Source of the DNA: Pseudomonas sp. v388
Lineage (GTDB): Bacteria > Pseudomonadota > Gammaproteobacteria > Pseudomonadales > Pseudomonadaceae
Direction: 5' to 3'
Assembly (NCBI RefSeq): GCF_003935425.1
Contig: NZ_RHQN01000010.1
Coordinates: 62,001 to 126,000, forward strand
Length of the DNA stretch: 64,000 bases
Part shown: piece by piece, positions 8,610 to 16,215 of the stretch
Layout of the letters: the number at the start of each line of letters is the position of its first letter
How positions within the stretch are numbered: position 1 is the first letter of the stretch
Program-made: the position numbers and the translations under genes
Notes under the pieces: generated by a model
What the model was told of the DNA's origin: nothing
Database searches by the model: none
What the model saw: only the letters and a program-made list of their open reading frames with translations

Positions 8610-9226
8610 GAAAAGACATCCATCGTGTCGATACTGTGTTCTCGGCCACCGCGGCCAATAAGTCCGCCGACATCGATGTCGCGCTGTGCGGGCGGGTAGA
8701 CGTCCATTTCATCGCCGTCATACAGGTTTGCCGACACGCTAGGATTTCCTGATACAGCGAGGTGGATGGCCAAGCCAATCAAATGCCTGGACAGCGGTTT
8801 TGCATCGTCGATCAATGATGACAACTCAATGTACATCCCGTCAGTGATGCCTGTTTCCAGGATACCCACACTCAGCTCAAATGTGCCGGGGGCCCCTGGT
8901 GGGTTCTTTTCCCACCACTCCACTACGTCGATTAGATAACCAAGCGGCTCGACGACTCGGCGCAGCGCACCAATGGTCCCTTTGTGCGCATGAATGTAAT
9001 GCGACGCTTTGATTGCGGCTCGTTTGCTTGCCGGCGACCATCGGCTGTCCCACCGGTCAACCGAAAAAGCCCAGGCCAGATAGGGGAGCAGCTCTTCGGG
9101 GCAGGTTTCTGGATTCATCAGTTGCCGAAGCGGCACTGGAACGCGTTCTATTTGGGTAGTGGCCTGTGCTGCTCTACGCTCAAGCCCGGTTGTATTTCCG
9201 GGAAGAAGGAGAGATCGAAGTCTCAT
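8606..9226 (-). CDS. I: Baseplate wedge protein I
   Basis: The 206-residue product starts MRLRSLLLPGNTTGLERRAA and contains PETCPEELLPYLAWAFSVDRWDS, the hallmark of P2 gpI-type tail proteins. It forms part of the baseplate wedge with gpW and gpJ. The ATG at 9226 overlaps the stop of J, so translation is probably coupled. Frame upstream of this ATG is open but has no phage-like sequence and overlaps J, so the downstream start is preferred. Confidence 0.93.
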   Translation of the reverse strand: MRLRSLLLPGNTTGLERRAAQATTQIERVPVPLRQLMNPETCPEELLPYLAWAFSVDRWDSRWSPASKRAAIKASHYIHAHKGTIGALRRVVEPLGYLIDVVEWWEKNPPGAPGTFELSVGILETGITDGMYIELSSLIDDAKPLSRHLIGLAIHLAVSGNPSVSANLYDGDEMDVYPPAQRDIDVGGLIGRGGREHSIDTMDVFS

Positions 9227-10137
9227 CAGTCGGTACTCCTGAGCAGTACGACCGAGGTGCAATAGGGCGCTTGGTAGGCGCTGGCTCGAACATCTTGCCA
9301 ATCAACCAGTACGACTTTGCGTACGCCCTCCACATGCAGTGCCGAGTGCAGGATCGAGGAGGTAACTTCCATCCCTAGGCGTCGGCGGCGGTTGACGAGG
9401 GCCAGCAATCGCGCTTTAGCGACAGCGAGGATGGGCTCTGATTCAGGCCCATCGCTGGTCAAAAAAATTTGAGCGTGAATCTTATAACGGATCACTTCCG
9501 CCGACTGGATCGTCAGCCGATCTGCTACGGGGCGGCGGTTTTCATGGTTTAGATACGCGCTGACGGAATGCAGCAGATCGGGCTCGGCGGCTCCTTCCCC
9601 TTGAGCCCCTTGGATAGTGACAACTACGCTTGCCGGTGATGGACTTTCTGCTGTGGCATCGGCCACCCTCCCATCGGCAGCCCTGGCGTGAAAGATGTAG
9701 CTGTTGCGCGGACCTGCCGTGCTCAGCCCCTCCCAAGCCATCTGCGCTCGCTCCCGCAAACTGTCGTCGCCTTCCATGATGCGCTGCTGAGGTGGCGAGG
9801 CTGTGGGATTGGCCTCCTTGATGATCAAGCGTTTTACGTTGAAGTTGGCTGCCAGTTGTTCCAGGTCACTGCGCTTCGCGCTGGATAGCAGATTCGCAAG
9901 CGCCGCTTCATTCACTCGCTGCCGCCAGACCAACTCGCGATAGGCATTCTCCTGGAGCAGCTTGCTCAACGGTTCGGATTCCAGGTCCAGCCGCGCCCGG
10001 ATTTCCGCCTGTTCATCTACCGGCCACAGGCTGATGGCGTAGGCCTTACGCTGTGACAGGATCTGCTCATAATCCAGTTGCTCGACCACCTGCGGCGCGG
10101 GCAACTGGCCCAGATCGATGGGCGCGAAGGTGCTCAT
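9226..10137 (-). CDS. J: Baseplate wedge protein J
   Basis: The 303-residue product starts MSTFAPIDLGQLPAPQVVEQ and contains AKRSDLEQLAANFNVKRLII. Near the C-terminus is GMEVTSSILHSALHVEGVRK. These features are typical of the P2 gpJ / baseplate J family. It polymerises around the hub and triggers sheath contraction. It overlaps W by 4 bases and I by 1 base in the tight V-W-J-I block. Confidence 0.95.
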   Translation of the reverse strand: MSTFAPIDLGQLPAPQVVEQLDYEQILSQRKAYAISLWPVDEQAEIRARLDLESEPLSKLLQENAYRELVWRQRVNEAALANLLSSAKRSDLEQLAANFNVKRLIIKEANPTASPPQQRIMEGDDSLRERAQMAWEGLSTAGPRNSYIFHARAADGRVADATAESPSPASVVVTIQGAQGEGAAEPDLLHSVSAYLNHENRRPVADRLTIQSAEVIRYKIHAQIFLTSDGPESEPILAVAKARLLALVNRRRRLGMEVTSSILHSALHVEGVRKVVLVDWQDVRASAYQAPYCTSVVLLRSTD

Positions 10138-10478
10138 ACGCTGCCTCCCAGTTGCAGCGGAATACTCAGGTTCAAGGGTTCGTAGCTATCGATCACCTCG
10201 CCGTACAGATTGAGCACTGACGCACCTTGTAGATCTGCACCCACCAGGTTCACCTGGCTGAGCCGCACGCGTGGCTCCCAGCGCAGCACTGCCAGGGTGG
10301 TGGCTGCATAGATGCGAAGGCGCGTCAGGTCATTGAAGGGGGCGTCGATCAGGTCAGGCAGCAGGCTGCCGTAATCGCGGCGCATGACGCGGGTTCCGAT
10401 CCGGGTGGTGAGGATGTCGGTGATCGATTGGGCAATGTGTTCGCGCCGAGTCAGCGCGCCGCCTGTGACTCTGTTCAT
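10134..10478 (-). CDS. W: Baseplate wedge protein W (GPW/gp25 family)
   Basis: The 114-residue product has the GPW/gp25 lysozyme-like fold signature in REHIAQSITDILTTRIGTRV followed by RRDYGSLLPDLIDAPFN. This small protein attaches the sheath to the baseplate. The length is typical. It overlaps V and J by 4 bases each. Confidence 0.96.
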   Translation of the reverse strand: MNRVTGGALTRREHIAQSITDILTTRIGTRVMRRDYGSLLPDLIDAPFNDLTRLRIYAATTLAVLRWEPRVRLSQVNLVGADLQGASVLNLYGEVIDSYEPLNLSIPLQLGGSV

Positions 10479-11059
10479 GACGGCGGACTCGTTGGTGCGC
10501 CGAGGTTTCCGACGTGGGTGTGCTTTACCAGGCTGATGCCGGCTGCCAGGACATCGGCGGAAGCCTGGACTTTCCCTGTGATGACCTGGTCGCCGGTCTG
10601 AGTGAAGTTTCCCTGCTGGATGTAGTCGCCTTCGTGGGTGACAGGTCCAACCAAGCGGATGCCGCCGTCGCTGATCAGCTCGGTTGTGCCGCCTTCGGGC
10701 AGCTGGGCTCTCAATTGGTGGGTGGAACTGTCGTACTCGATGACTGCGCCATCTCGATAGGTGCGGCGGTGCAGCGTCTCGTGATCGCCATTCGCAGGTA
10801 TGGCATCGCTGTAAATGCCAGTGATCACCAGCCCATTGCTCACCTGGCCGGATGGGCTCAGAAGAACAACCTGTTCATCGACCGAAGGCGGGTCCCACTC
10901 GACGTCATTACCCGCCCGGAAAGCAAGCCAGGGGAGCCAGCCGGTTGTCAGCGATCCGGATTTGACGCGCACGCGTGGCGGGCTCATCTGCACATCGGCA
11001 ATGGTGCCGAAACGGATGAGGTTTTCGATCAGACGGGAGAGGGTAGCGATGTCGTTCAT
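10475..11059 (-). CDS. V: Baseplate assembly protein V (spike)
   Basis: The 194-residue product starts MNDIATLSRLIENLIRFGTI. An OB-fold region contains PRVRVKSGSLTTGWLPWLAF and LLSPSGQVSNGLVITGIYSD. The C-terminal half is a beta-helical spike (GDYIQQGNFTQTGDQVITGK). gpV is the membrane-piercing needle of P2-like tails. It is first in the V-W-J-I-H-G operon and has an Ogr-like site 48-66 bp upstream. Confidence 0.95.
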   Translation of the reverse strand: MNDIATLSRLIENLIRFGTIADVQMSPPRVRVKSGSLTTGWLPWLAFRAGNDVEWDPPSVDEQVVLLSPSGQVSNGLVITGIYSDAIPANGDHETLHRRTYRDGAVIEYDSSTHQLRAQLPEGGTTELISDGGIRLVGPVTHEGDYIQQGNFTQTGDQVITGKVQASADVLAAGISLVKHTHVGNLGAPTSPPS

Positions 11060-11106
11060 GTCGCCAATGGTGAGGCGACATGGGCGTTAGTGCAGCTAAT
11101 GCGGAC

Positions 11107-11125
11107 TGTATTGGGAGGGGATACA
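11107..11125. promoter_or_regulatory. Ogr-like late activator site for the V operon (PV)
   Basis: TGTA, 11 G-rich bases, TACA, extended to CTGTAT and ATACAG at the ends. It lies 48-66 bp upstream of the V start and just past the end of the inserted toxin gene, so insertion of the toxin-antitoxin pair left this promoter intact. Same half-sites and spacing as at 6049 and 18153. Confidence 0.7.
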
Positions 11126-11131
11126 GGACGC

Positions 11132-11440
11132 TCAGGAAGGGTCAGGAATTCGAGGAGTTGTCAGGCGTTCGTTTCGCTCGTGAAGAATGCGAACGATGAA
11201 CACTATTTGGGCACGAACCACATAGCTCACAACAAACGGGTATCGGGTCAACACCAACTCGCGCACGTCTGGTGTCTGTGAAGGGCGGCCCATACCCGTA
11301 AACGTTGCCAGCTGTTCAATCGATTCGAGGATTGCACCGATGGCCGCATCAGCCCGTTCATAGCCCATCAGGCCGGCGTAGTGCTCATGGATTGCCTCCA
11401 GATCACTATCTGCCTTCTCACTTAACTCGATTCGCAGCAC
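11132..11440 (-). CDS. ParE/RelE-family toxin
   Basis: The 102-residue protein starts MLRIELSEKADSDLEAIHEH. It has the ParE/RelE fold landmarks: the helical N-terminus, the MGRPSQTPDVRELVLTRYPF strand region and the C-terminal FIVRILHERNE strand. ParE toxins poison gyrase and RelE toxins cut mRNA; the HERNE ending and overall length favour ParE. It is co-transcribed after, and overlaps by 23 bases, an RHH antitoxin gene. The pair interrupts the P2 order between S and V. As an addiction module it could stabilise the prophage. Confidence 0.88.
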   Translation of the reverse strand: MLRIELSEKADSDLEAIHEHYAGLMGYERADAAIGAILESIEQLATFTGMGRPSQTPDVRELVLTRYPFVVSYVVRAQIVFIVRILHERNERLTTPRIPDPS

Positions 11441-11666
11441 GTGCTACCCACTTGGCTTTAACGGTTTCCAGATCGATCGTCTTCCCTGCGTCGATGTCGG
11501 CAAGGCCTTCTTCAACGGCTTTGACGTGCCAAGACTCTGCTTCGACGTAGCGAGACAGAGCACGCTTCAAATGGTACTGACGATCCCGATCCGTCGCGAG
11601 GGCAAGCTGATCGAGCATTTCGACCAAGCCTTCTTCTGCGCGGAATGACAAAACAGGCGATGCCAT
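11418..11666 (-). CDS. Ribbon-helix-helix antitoxin
   Basis: The 82-residue protein starts MASPVLSFRAEEGLVEMLDQ and continues LALATDRDRQYHLKRALSRY, a typical RHH DNA-binding domain. An acidic C-terminal arm (ADIDAGKTIDLETVKAKW) should wrap the ParE toxin. The start at 11666 has a near-perfect Shine-Dalgarno sequence (AGGAGG, 5-6 bases upstream). It precedes the toxin, the usual order for autoregulated ParDE-type modules. Confidence 0.88.
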   Translation of the reverse strand: MASPVLSFRAEEGLVEMLDQLALATDRDRQYHLKRALSRYVEAESWHVKAVEEGLADIDAGKTIDLETVKAKWVARAANRVK

Positions 11667-11719
11667 TGTAGCCTCCTGGGCCGACAGGTGTATACAGTGT
11701 AAACAAGTCACTAATTAGT

Positions 11720-11739
11720 ATACGCATAGATATGCGCAT
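11720..11739. promoter_or_regulatory. Probable antitoxin operator
   Basis: An imperfect inverted repeat, ATACGCATA - 2 bases - TATGCGCAT, with 8 of 9 positions paired. It lies about 54 bp upstream of the RHH antitoxin start in a short AT-rich stretch (about 11690-11750) unlike the flanking phage DNA. Position and symmetry suit autoregulation by the antitoxin; the assignment is inference. Confidence 0.5.
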
Positions 11740-11799
11740 ATCAAAGCCTCGTGCGGCAATTGCCGGAGAACACACGCGCAAGGCTCGCCGGAGCGGTGA

Positions 11800-12261
11800 C
11801 TAATCAGGCCGCAGATGGCTGAGTAGCAGGTCTTGAATCATCTGCCGTTCGTCTGAGTTCAGGCCTAGTTGTTCACGCCGTGCATATTTCACCGCTTTGG
11901 CCCCAGGCTCAGCCCGGTCTTTCAACCCGTACTGATGCACTCGTGCTATGCGAGCGATCCTTCCTGTGAAACCCACGCTGATCTGCTCTCCGTCCCCCTT
12001 CGCCTTCAGAAACCGAGGCGACTTCAACCGGGTGAACATGGCCGCCTTACGTCTCATACGTCCGACCTTGCCGCGAAGCCCCCGAGGTTTGCGGGGCGCG
12101 TAGGGCGTCCCGTCGACATTGAGCTGCCGGGTGATGCGCTGCTGCTGACTGCGGCGCAGTCGCTTGGCCAAGTCCTTTGCCAGCTTCGCCCGTGCCCCAG
12201 GCTCCATCTGCCGCAGCAGCGGCGCAGCCCATTCTTCCAGGGCGGTGAGTGAATCGGTCAC
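11800..12261 (-). CDS. S: Tail completion protein S
   Basis: The 153-residue basic protein starts MTDSLTALEEWAAPLLRQME. The virion morphogenesis signature is present as TRQLNVDGTPYAPRKPRGLR and HQYGLKDRAEPGAKAVKYAR. P2 gpS acts in tail completion and head-tail joining. It overlaps R by 4 bases. Normally V follows directly; here the toxin-antitoxin pair intervenes. Confidence 0.93.
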   Translation of the reverse strand: MTDSLTALEEWAAPLLRQMEPGARAKLAKDLAKRLRRSQQQRITRQLNVDGTPYAPRKPRGLRGKVGRMRRKAAMFTRLKSPRFLKAKGDGEQISVGFTGRIARIARVHQYGLKDRAEPGAKAVKYARREQLGLNSDERQMIQDLLLSHLRPD

Positions 12262-12698
12262 GATGAGGTCCTGCCGAACGCCTCATCGTAGGCGTTGTAC
12301 TGCGGTTCCGGTGGGCGGCTGATCTGAAAGCTGTCGTCGGCCAGCTGCTTGACCACCACACGCTCGGTCAGCGGCAAGGTGATGCTCATGTCCACTTTGC
12401 TGTGATCAATGATGTCTACCTCGAAGGTGATGCCTTCAGCGGACTTGTCCAGGTTGACCAGCAGTTCAGATTGATGAACCCGCACCCAGCGCAGCAGCGG
12501 CAGCATGATCGTATCCGGATGGCCGGCGAAGTCGGTGAGGATGATCTGCAACTGGTAGCCATATTCAAACGACAGGGACGCTGCTGCCGTACAGCGCACT
12601 TTGCCGTTGTCGATGAAGATCAGCAGCCGATCCGGGTCGTGCTTGAGATCGGGCACCTGCTCAAGCAGGTAGGCACGCAGGCTGTCGGGCTTATTCAC
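12258..12698 (-). CDS. R: Tail completion protein R
   Basis: The protein starts from a GTG at 12698 with (V/M)NKPDSLRAYLLEQVPDLKH, the standard start of P2 gpR-type proteins; this gives 146 residues. The GTG is preferred over upstream in-frame starts because they lie inside Rz1 and lack family sequence. gpR caps the tail tube for head joining. The start overlaps the end of the Rz1 gene. Confidence 0.92.
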   Translation of the reverse strand: MNKPDSLRAYLLEQVPDLKHDPDRLLIFIDNGKVRCTAAASLSFEYGYQLQIILTDFAGHPDTIMLPLLRWVRVHQSELLVNLDKSAEGITFEVDIIDHSKVDMSITLPLTERVVVKQLADDSFQISRPPEPQYNAYDEAFGRTSS

Positions 12699-12951
12699 GT
12701 TGGGCCTGCTGTGCTTGATAGACCATATCAACCTGGGCGGCACATTCGGCCCAAGCGCTTTCGATGATGTCTTGGTCGTCGAGCAGCATGCCGTTACTGC
12801 TCGGGCGTGTTGCCGGTAGCTGGCAAGGGGTTACGGCTGGACAGCCACTGACGATAAGCGTCGGCGCCGGTAAGGGCGGGGCGCTCTCGCAGCCTGCGAG
12901 CCAGATCAGGCAAAGGCTGAACAGCCCAGTTCTGCAATGCTCGGTTTTCAC
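12691..12951 (-). CDS. Rz1-like spanin outer-membrane lipoprotein, nested in Rz
   Basis: The 86-residue protein starts MKTEHCRTGLFSLCLIWLAG followed by the lipobox Cys, then a Pro-rich stretch (SAPPLPAPTLIVSGCP). It starts inside the Rz gene (12794-13246) in a different frame. This is the classic Rz/Rz1 overlapping spanin arrangement. With Rz it would fuse inner and outer membranes in the last step of lysis. Confidence 0.85.
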   Translation of the reverse strand: MKTEHCRTGLFSLCLIWLAGCESAPPLPAPTLIVSGCPAVTPCQLPATRPSSNGMLLDDQDIIESAWAECAAQVDMVYQAQQAQRE

Positions 12952-13246
12952 GTTTCAGATCCTCGATTTGCCGCTGTCGATCCGCGAGGCTGGAGCGGAG
13001 CTGGTCGGAGGTGTTGCGCAGCTTCGTTTGAGCCAGGCGTTCCTGGTCCAGCGTGCTCCCCAGAGTCTGGATGGCCTCGCGATAACGACTCGCTTCCTGT
13101 TGCGCTGCGTTCGCCTGTTGGACGGCCAGCTGCCTGCGGGATTCGGACAGCGCGATCCGCTTTTGTTGCGACCAGATGAACAACGCCGCTGCCGCAATGA
13201 AAGCGGCTATCCATAGAGCCTTGCGCAGCGCTACGAGGGTGATCAT
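12794..13246 (-). CDS. Rz-like spanin inner-membrane subunit
   Basis: The 150-residue protein has an N-terminal transmembrane helix (WIAAFIAAAALFIWSQQ). It is followed by a long coiled coil rich in Gln, Arg and Ala (SESRRQLAVQQANAAQQEAS to IEDLKRENRALQNWA) and a Pro-rich C-terminus. It overlaps the muramidase gene by 4 bases (ATGA) and contains the Rz1 gene out of frame. It completes the lysis cassette holin-muramidase-spanin. Confidence 0.87.
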   Translation of the reverse strand: MITLVALRKALWIAAFIAAAALFIWSQQKRIALSESRRQLAVQQANAAQQEASRYREAIQTLGSTLDQERLAQTKLRNTSDQLRSSLADRQRQIEDLKRENRALQNWAVQPLPDLARRLRERPALTGADAYRQWLSSRNPLPATGNTPEQ

Positions 13247-14088
13247 GCGCCGGCCAGCTCATCGCAAAGGCATTCGCTGTGGGTGGCGTAGGCCTGTTTG
13301 AGTTTGATGTCGTAAAGGTTTCGGGCGTAGGCCGGCCCGTTGTAATTTCGGGCGAAGTCGGCCCACTTGCGAGCCTTCAAAGCTTTGTGCAAGGCGGGGT
13401 CTGTCTCGATGAAGGTGACGAACGCGGCGAACTGCTCCGATTCACTCGTACTCATGGCTTCGACGAAGCCGTGCACCGTTGCATATCCCAACCGTTGCCA
13501 GTGATAGCCCATTATCTGAAAAGCGCCCCAGGATGCGGACTCCAGCGCGGCCACGTCGTCGATCAGGCGCGCACTGCGCAGTCGCTGATGCTCGGCAGCG
13601 CCGCCCGCGTACCCACCGGGCTTTGGATTCACCAATGTGGGGTGCAGCTTCGCCAACTGGTTGGCCTGGCGTTCAAGTTCGGCCGGATCGTCCTCCGTGC
13701 TGTGCGGCGTCATGAGCCTGCGATACATAACGTGTCGCTCGAAGAGGATGACCGGCTTACCGTTGTCCAGAAACCCCTGGCCTTGCGACTCAACCTGATT
13801 GACGGCGTAGACCGTCGCCAAAGGCAGACCCAGGCGTGTTGCAGCTGTGCGCAGGTCGGCATGCTTGAGCAGCTTTGAGCAGTCAGCGCCGGTGAGACTC
13901 GCCAACGTCCTGGGGCCGGCAATTCCATCTGCGACCAAGCCCACGCTGAGCTGATAGCTTCGCACCGCAGCCTCAGTGGTGTCGCCAAAAACAGAATCAA
14001 TCGCCAGCGACGCGCCCCAGGTATTTAGCCGTTTCTGCAGGTCGCGTACTGCTTGGGATCGATCACCAAAGCGCAGGGTAACGGTCAT
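13243..14088 (-). CDS. Endolysin: N-acetylmuramidase with peptidoglycan-binding domain
   Basis: The 281-residue protein has an N-terminal PG_binding_1 repeat (residues 1-65; MTVTLRFGDRSQAVRDLQKR, VFGDTTEAAVRSYQ, GLVADGIAGPRTLASL). A DUF3380-type N-acetylmuramidase domain fills the rest (FERHVMYRRLM, ASWGAFQIMGYHWQRLGY, YNGPAYARN). The ATG at 14088 is chosen because homologues begin MTxxLRxGDR. It overlaps the upstream holin-like gene by 4 bases. No signal peptide is evident, so release should depend on the holins. Confidence 0.93.
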   Translation of the reverse strand: MTVTLRFGDRSQAVRDLQKRLNTWGASLAIDSVFGDTTEAAVRSYQLSVGLVADGIAGPRTLASLTGADCSKLLKHADLRTAATRLGLPLATVYAVNQVESQGQGFLDNGKPVILFERHVMYRRLMTPHSTEDDPAELERQANQLAKLHPTLVNPKPGGYAGGAAEHQRLRSARLIDDVAALESASWGAFQIMGYHWQRLGYATVHGFVEAMSTSESEQFAAFVTFIETDPALHKALKARKWADFARNYNGPAYARNLYDIKLKQAYATHSECLCDELAGA

Positions 14089-14363
14089 CTTCCCGACCTC
14101 ATGAGCGCCGCGACATTTCCCCTGGATCGAAAGATCAGTAGGCAGATCAGTACGGTGGATACCGCGTGCCACAGGCTAACCGGCGTGCGGTAGAGCAGGA
14201 TCTCAATACCGCACAGGCTCAGTGCCGCACCTGTCAGGCTCGCGAGCAGTGATATGCCCCGACGGTACTTTGCCTGGCCCCGGCAATAGCAGGCCAGGCG
14301 CAACGCGGCGAGCAGGTAGGCGGCAGCGGTCACTAGAAGCACCAACCAAGTGAGCGTCGGCAT
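14085..14363 (-). CDS. Small membrane protein, putative holin
   Basis: The 92-residue protein has three hydrophobic segments (around residues 3-25, 38-58 and 63-80) and an Arg-rich C-terminus. It is encoded immediately upstream of the muramidase (ATGA overlap) and downstream of a second small membrane protein. The pattern suits a holin/antiholin pair. Which of the two forms the lethal hole cannot be told from sequence. Confidence 0.7.
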   Translation of the reverse strand: MPTLTWLVLLVTAAAYLLAALRLACYCRGQAKYRRGISLLASLTGAALSLCGIEILLYRTPVSLWHAVSTVLICLLIFRSRGNVAALMRSGR

Positions 14364-14364
14364 T

Positions 14365-14718
14365 TCAGCGTCCTCCCCTGAGTCGGCGAAGGATCTCGAT
14401 CAGGTCGGTGCGCTCGATCCACATCATGGATTTGATGCTGATCGGTATGACAATCAGGGCGCAGGCGAAGGCCGCGCCGCCGCTGGTCAGTATGGGGGCG
14501 AGGTAAGATGCGGTCGGTGCAAAGAGATACCCCACGCCGGATGACAACAGAAGCGAGCCGATCCTTTGCCAGGGCTTGAGATTCTGCTTGGTGCTGGTAA
14601 CCAGCCATGCCCCTAGTACTGCGCCGAACAGAGCGTCGTCATCGACAATCGGTCCGGCATTCGCCAGGCCAAGCCCAAGGAGCAAGCCGGTGACGGTGCT
14701 TGATGTAGGGTCAGCCAT
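14365..14718 (-). CDS. Putative phage holin
   Basis: The 117-residue protein has a Gly/Leu-rich hydrophobic N-terminus (GLLLGLGLANAG), an acidic loop (VDDDALFGAV), two further hydrophobic segments (around 52-70 and 82-97) and a basic C-terminus ending LRRLRGGR. It matches the putative-holin family found in P2-like Pseudomonas phages between gene X and the endolysin. It is separated from the next small membrane-protein gene by one base. Confidence 0.75.
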   Translation of the reverse strand: MADPTSSTVTGLLLGLGLANAGPIVDDDALFGAVLGAWLVTSTKQNLKPWQRIGSLLLSSGVGYLFAPTASYLAPILTSGGAAFACALIVIPISIKSMMWIERTDLIEILRRLRGGR

Positions 14719-14745
14719 GGCGGGGTGCTCCTGCCGAGTCGGTGG

Positions 14746-14955
14746 TTAGTCCCATAGATTCACCATCTGTCGTGCCGGCGCACTGGGCTGGACCTCAGGC
14801 ATGAACACAGCTGTCCCTTGAGGCAGAATCGGGCCTAGATCGGCCAGGCCGGGATTGGCCTGCAATACGGATTCGGTGACCCCTGCGGTACGCCCGTAAT
14901 GGCGCCAGCAGATGGCGTCGACCGTTTCGTGCTGCTGGGCTCGGACGATGGTCAT
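14746..14955 (-). CDS. X: Tail protein X
   Basis: The 69-residue protein starts MTIVRAQQHETVDAICWRHY and contains GRTAGVTESVLQANPGLADL and LPQGTAVFMPE. This is the LysM-like P2 gpX fold with its standard length. It sits between L and the lysis genes as in P2 and overlaps the L stop by one base. It is a small tail-associated protein of the baseplate region. Confidence 0.95.
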   Translation of the reverse strand: MTIVRAQQHETVDAICWRHYGRTAGVTESVLQANPGLADLGPILPQGTAVFMPEVQPSAPARQMVNLWD

Positions 14956-15416
14956 CAGATCAACTCCACAGTGCTGCGGGCTCGGTCGAGAAAGTCACGA
15001 ATCGCCCAGCGCTGGTCGCGGCGGTACTCATCGATGCTGAGCCCCAGTTCCTGCGCGTTGTGCTGGCCGCTGTTGGTGCTGTCGTAGCTGCGGTAGCGCT
15101 CGCACACTTCGGCGGCCGTCGCGGCATACACCGCGCGCAGGTACAAATGAGTGCGCTCTGATGTGTCGTTCACCTGCGGTCCCGGCACTGCGTCCAAGGT
15201 CGGATAGCCTTCGGATTCGCGGGCCATCCGCCACGCAGCCAATTCGCGATTGATGCTGATGGCTGCTGCTACAACGGCGGTTTCGAGGCGAGCCTGGCTC
15301 ACGCTGGCGTCAATGCGCTGCGCCGCTCGTAGCGTCTCCAGGTCAATGCGCGGCCAGAAAGGGCCGGTGTCGAGTTGGCCGTGTTGGATTGGTCCGCTGG
15401 CGATGAATCCGCTCAT
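14955..15416 (-). CDS. L: Head completion protein L
   Basis: The 153-residue product contains WPRIDLETLRAAQRIDASVS and a C-terminal LSIDEYRRDQRWAIRDFLDR. These are characteristic of P2 gpL / head completion-stabilisation proteins. It plugs the portal after packaging. It follows the terminase small-subunit gene M after a 95-bp gap (15417-15511) in which I see no gene. Confidence 0.95.
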   Translation of the reverse strand: MSGFIASGPIQHGQLDTGPFWPRIDLETLRAAQRIDASVSQARLETAVVAAAISINRELAAWRMARESEGYPTLDAVPGPQVNDTSERTHLYLRAVYAATAAEVCERYRSYDSTNSGQHNAQELGLSIDEYRRDQRWAIRDFLDRARSTVELI

Positions 15417-15511
15417 GGTGTGCCCTCGGTAGTCGCCGGTGGTCGGGGCGCGGCGCTCAGCATGTCGTTGAACGCTCGCCCCGAGCCGGCGGGGTGCGTG
15501 GGGACGCTCTT

Positions 15512-16213
15512 TCAGCTACCAGAGGCAGCGTGTTTTTTCAGGAGGCGTTCGGCGCTCTCCAAATCCTTCTTGCCGCCGCAGCTGCTGTGGAGATCAATTG
15601 CCCGCTTGAGCAGGCTGATGCCGACCTGCAACTGGCTTCGCGTGCCTGGGTTGTCGTTATCTATGCCTGCCAGGGTCGCCCGGCCCAAGGCCAGAAACAG
15701 CTTGGCGCGGGCTTCGTCCGGCATGTCCTGCTGTTCGGTTAGGTCTGCGGTACGCTCCAGAACTGCGCGGTCGAAAGGCTCGCCGGTCTTCTGCGCTTTG
15801 AGCGCGGCAATCGCGATTTCTTCGGCTACCAGGCAGCCGGTGGTTCGCTCGAATCGGTCGGGCATAAGCAGCTGGTGGGCAAGTACATACTCGGCGATGT
15901 CCAGTGCGCCGCTGTAATCACCTGCATCGATGCGCCAGACCATGACGGTCGTCAGCACCTCGTCCTGAGCCCCTTGGCCGGACGTCAGGACGCCTTGTAC
16001 GTAAGGGACGTATCCGGGCAATAACTGCCGTTTGAGTTCGGCCTTGCCCTGGTTGGACTGCACCTGCTTGAGGCGCAGCCGATCCTGGAGCAATTGGCTG
16101 AGTTGATGTTCGTAGGCGGTCGCACCGGCCATCGAATGTGGCGATGCGGTTTTCGCCGCTTCCAGCGCAGCGCGGACACGGCGTTGATGAGCCTGGGCCA
16201 GACTGAGAGCCAT
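15512..16213 (-). CDS. M: Terminase small subunit M (endonuclease subunit)
   Basis: The 233-residue protein starts MALSLAQAHQRRVRAALEAA. It contains LQDRLRLKQVQSNQGKAELK and the core VLTTVMVWRIDAGDYSGALD of P2 gpM. In P2, gpM with gpP cuts cos. The ATG at 16213 lies 3 bp from the end of the capsid gene and begins the family-like sequence; the open frame further upstream overlaps the capsid gene and is not used. C-terminal residues are helical and basic. Confidence 0.93.
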   Translation of the reverse strand: MALSLAQAHQRRVRAALEAAKTASPHSMAGATAYEHQLSQLLQDRLRLKQVQSNQGKAELKRQLLPGYVPYVQGVLTSGQGAQDEVLTTVMVWRIDAGDYSGALDIAEYVLAHQLLMPDRFERTTGCLVAEEIAIAALKAQKTGEPFDRAVLERTADLTEQQDMPDEARAKLFLALGRATLAGIDNDNPGTRSQLQVGISLLKRAIDLHSSCGGKKDLESAERLLKKHAASGS

Positions 16214-16215
16214 GG

